Shown: positions 61,651 through 64,000 of the stretch, in pieces
Numbering within the stretch: the stretch's first letter is position 1
How the letters are laid out: each line of letters starts with the position of its first letter
NCBI GenBank assembly: GCA_027007615.1
Contig: JALTFB010000031.1
Span: 1-64,000, forward strand
Length of the DNA: 64,000 nt
Direction of reading: 5' to 3'
Source of the DNA: Candidatus Shapirobacteria bacterium
Lineage (GTDB): Bacteria > Patescibacteriota > Microgenomatia > UBA12405 > UBA6130
Notes under the pieces: model-generated
Databases searched by the model: none
Seen by the model: the letters and a program-made list of their open reading frames with translations, nothing else
Told to the model about the DNA's origin: nothing
Program-made: the position numbers and the translations under genes

Positions 61651-63549
61651 TTATTCAACAATTTCTCCCTCTTCCGGCTTGTCCTTGTCCTTATCTTTAT
61701 CGTCCGGCTTCTTCGCTTCCGGCCCCGACTCTCCTTTCGCCGCGGTCCCGCCCCCTTGGTAAGCTTTGCTGCCAATCTGCTGCAACAATTGCGACAGGGC
61801 TTGCTCTTTACTCTCCAGCTCCTCTTTCTTGGCCTCGGGTTTGGCCAAAAGCTCTTTGGCTTCTTTAGCCAGCGCCGCCAATTTTTCTTTATCACCGCTG
61901 TCCATTTTATCGGCTAAGTCTTTAATTAATTTCTCGGCCGCAAAAACGCTAGCATCCAGCTTATTATGGGCTTCTATCCGCTGTTTCTTGGCCTCATCCT
62001 CCTTGGCATGGGATTCCGCTTCCGCCTGCATCTTTTCAACTTCCTCCTCACTCAAGTTAGTGGCATTTTTAATGGTAATTTTTTGCTCTTTGCCGCTGGC
62101 CTTATCCCTGGCCGATACATTGAGAATGCCGTTGGCGTCAATATCAAAAGTCACCTCAATCTGGGGCACTCCCCGCGGCGCCGGCGGAATACCATCCAGG
62201 ATGAACCGCCCCAGAGAACGATTGTCGGCTGCCATCGGCCGCTCGCCCTGAAGAACATGCACTTCCACCTGAGATTGGTTATCCGCCGCCGTAGAAAACA
62301 CCTGCGATTTGCGGGCCGGCACCGTGGTATTGCGTTCAATGAGGGGAGTCATCACCCCGCCCAAGGTTTCTATCCCCAAGGTTAGCGGAGTAACGTCAAG
62401 CAAAAGAACGTCGCGGACCTCGCCGCTTAAAACCGCCCCCTGGACTGCGGCGCCAACGGCAACCACCTCATCGGGATTGACCGTCTTATTGGCTTCCTTG
62501 CCAAATAATTCTTTAACTACTTGCTGAATTTTGGGCATCCGCGTCTGGCCGCCGACCAAAATCACCTCGTTGATGTCTGCCGGCTTCAGTTTGGCATCCG
62601 CCAAACATTTGCGCACCGGCTCCATCGTCCGTTCAACCAAACCGTCAACCATTTTTTCAAATTCCGCCCGGGTCAGTTTCTTCGTTAAATGCAGCGGCTG
62701 GTTATCTTTCTGGGTAATAAAAGGCAGGTTTATCTCCGTCTCCGGCACCGAGGAAAGCTCAATCTTCGCCTTTTCGGCTGCCTCTTTAATCCGCTGCATC
62801 GCCTGCAAATCTTTACTCAAATCCAACCCGTGCTCTTTTTTAAATTCATCCACCAGCCAATCAATAATTTTTTGGTCAAAATCATCGCCGCCCAAAAAAG
62901 TGTCACCATTTGTGGCTTTAACTTCAAAAACGCCATCGCCTATCTCCAAAATGGAAATGTCAAATGTGCCGCCGCCCAAATCGTAAACAGCCACCGTTTG
63001 GTTTTTCTTTTTATCCAGCCCATAGGCAAGCGCCGCCGCGGTCGGCTCGTTGATAATCCGCTTGACTTCCAAACCGGCAATCTTGCCCGCTTGCTTTGTC
63101 GCCTGGCGCTGCGAATCGTCAAAATAAGCCGGCACGGTAACGACCGCTTCTTTTATTTCCTCCCCCAAAAAAGCCTCGGCATCCTTTTTGGCTTTTTGCA
63201 AGATCATCGCCGAAATTTCTTGGGGAGTATAAACTTTGCCGCCAACTTCCACGCAAGCCATATTATCGCGGCCGGCCACGATCTTATAAGGGGCGCGCTT
63301 AATTGTCTGTTTGACTTCGGGATCGCTGAATCGCCTTCCGATTAGCCTTTTAATCGAGTAAATCGTATTTTCGGGATTTAGAATCATCTGCCGCTTGGCT
63401 AAATCCCCCACCAAACCTTTTTTGGGTTCTACCACCGAGGGAATTAAATTGCGCCCCTCAGCGGTGGGAATAACCTTGGGTTTGCCCGCCTCCAAATAAG
63501 CGGCGCAAGAATTGGTTGTTCCTAAATCGATACCGATAACTTTGGTCAT
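61651..63549 (-). CDS. dnaK: Chaperone DnaK (Hsp70)
   Basis: 632 residues. ATPase domain signatures [19 protein letters not shown] (3-21), [14 protein letters not shown] (near 190) and [15 protein letters not shown] (near 330); substrate domain with [20 protein letters not shown]; and the helical lid with a disordered acidic tail ending KPEEGEIVE. It folds and protects proteins together with the adjacent dnaJ and grpE. Overlaps grpE by 4 bases. Confidence 0.97.
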   Translation of the reverse strand: MTKVIGIDLGTTNSCAAYLEAGKPKVIPTAEGRNLIPSVVEPKKGLVGDLAKRQMILNPENTIYSIKRLIGRRFSDPEVKQTIKRAPYKIVAGRDNMACVEVGGKVYTPQEISAMILQKAKKDAEAFLGEEIKEAVVTVPAYFDDSQRQATKQAGKIAGLEVKRIINEPTAAALAYGLDKKKNQTVAVYDLGGGTFDISILEIGDGVFEVKATNGDTFLGGDDFDQKIIDWLVDEFKKEHGLDLSKDLQAMQRIKEAAEKAKIELSSVPETEINLPFITQKDNQPLHLTKKLTRAEFEKMVDGLVERTMEPVRKCLADAKLKPADINEVILVGGQTRMPKIQQVVKELFGKEANKTVNPDEVVAVGAAVQGAVLSGEVRDVLLLDVTPLTLGIETLGGVMTPLIERNTTVPARKSQVFSTAADNQSQVEVHVLQGERPMAADNRSLGRFILDGIPPAPRGVPQIEVTFDIDANGILNVSARDKASGKEQKITIKNATNLSEEEVEKMQAEAESHAKEDEAKKQRIEAHNKLDASVFAAEKLIKDLADKMDSGDKEKLAALAKEAKELLAKPEAKKEELESKEQALSQLLQQIGSKAYQGGGTAAKGESGPEAKKPDDKDKDKDKPEEGEIVE

Positions 63550-63995
63550 TTAATACCTCCTTTGCCAACTTTAACTTTGGCCGGACGAATAACTTTACCG
63601 TTTACAGTATACCCCCGCAAAACCGTTTCTACCACCTTGTTTCTCGGTCCTTTGACCACCTCAATGCAATCCATTGACAGGGGATCAAATTCTTGCCCTT
63701 CCGTTTCAATTGGCCGAACGCCTTCGCTCGCCAATACTTTTTTAAATTGATTAACGGCGATTGTCAACCCCTTATTGCCGATATGGGCTTCGGCCCGCTC
63801 CAAATCATCCAGCACCGCCAACAGCTTATCGATCAACGACCAAGAAAGCTTATCTCTAAATTGTTCCGCTTCCTTGCGGATACGCATTTCCAAATTTTGG
63901 TAATCGGCCAAAGCCCGCGCCAATTGCTGGCGCAAAGTTTCAATTTCAGCAGCTAATTTTTTCTCTTGTTGCTCTATCTTATTTTTCTTGGCCAT
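63546..63995 (-). CDS. grpE: GrpE nucleotide exchange factor
   Basis: 149 residues. A long N-terminal coiled coil (1-60, [30 protein letters not shown]), a four-helix section, and the C-terminal beta wing ([23 protein letters not shown]). It is short for the family because the acidic N-terminal extension is missing. It releases ADP from DnaK. First visible gene of grpE-dnaK-dnaJ; any heat-shock operator lies beyond the window edge. Confidence 0.95.
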   Translation of the reverse strand: MAKKNKIEQQEKKLAAEIETLRQQLARALADYQNLEMRIRKEAEQFRDKLSWSLIDKLLAVLDDLERAEAHIGNKGLTIAVNQFKKVLASEGVRPIETEGQEFDPLSMDCIEVVKGPRNKVVETVLRGYTVNGKVIRPAKVKVGKGGIK

Positions 63996-64000
63996 TTTTT

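Noticed and set aside
1..64000. CRISPR arrays, intact insertion sequences, prophage, rRNA genes, tmRNA, RNase P RNA
   Set aside because: Looked for and not seen; the only repeats are the palindromic cluster at 59861-60283, and the only RNA genes are two tRNAs.

Overview
The window looks like a chromosomal segment from a member of the Candidate Phyla Radiation (Patescibacteria). The evidence is the absence of rpmD (bL30) from an otherwise complete spc operon, several shortened housekeeping proteins (alanyl-tRNA synthetase without its C-terminal domain, IF-2 without an N-terminal domain, a Lon-like ATPase without a protease domain), and small families that I associate with this group (DUF5679, DUF4446, a PilM-like/baseplate-J-like membrane protein). 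The code is standard: TGA is used as a stop. I cannot place it in a class from sequence alone.

Layout. 1-5.7 kb (minus): secD (cut by the window edge), an AbrB-like protein, a winged-helix regulator, DUF3048 and DUF4446 proteins, a DUF5679 zinc ribbon, a small membrane protein and comM. 5.7-10.7 kb (mostly plus): a methyltransferase, tRNA-Arg(CCG), dnaG, rpoD, then a small AT-rich accessory patch (HD phosphohydrolase, nucleotidyltransferase-like protein) and tRNA-Pro(GGG). 10.7-11.8 kb: a glutaredoxin-CcdA fusion. 11.9-39.9 kb (minus): one nearly continuous gene-expression block, in transcription order rpoB-rpoC-rpsL-rpsG, a 1.2-kb interruption with two pseudogenes, fusA-tuf-rpsJ, a leader-like gap, then rplC to rpsI, including secY, adk, map, infA and rpmJ. 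40-53.5 kb (minus): a Ca2+/H+ antiporter, mltG, a zinc ribbon, ruvX, sortase, the baseplate-J-like protein, alaS, two membrane proteins (one RodZ-like), ftsK, RNase J and the Lon-like ATPase. 53.5-59.7 kb (minus): pnp, rpsO, a degenerate DHH protein, infB and nusA. 59.7-60.4 kb: noncoding, with tandem palindromic repeats. 60.4-64 kb (minus): trxA and the heat-shock set dnaJ-dnaK-grpE.

Main signals. (1) Intrinsic terminators lie between a promoter or upstream cistron and the start codon of nusA, rpoB and rplC, suggesting attenuation control of transcription and translation genes. At rpoB, three mutually exclusive hairpins can be drawn. At rplC, a strong Shine-Dalgarno and a 6-codon ORF precede the terminator. 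(2) The str operon is split between rpsG and fusA by an NYN-domain gene with two homopolymer frameshifts and the C-terminal remnant of a nucleotide-sugar pyrophosphorylase. (3) RpoB has non-standard residues at the classical rifampicin positions. (4) uL2 lacks its conserved N-terminal tail. (5) Several promoters have their -10 box 5-12 bases from the start codon, pointing to leaderless mRNAs. I found no CRISPR array, intact transposase, prophage or defence island.
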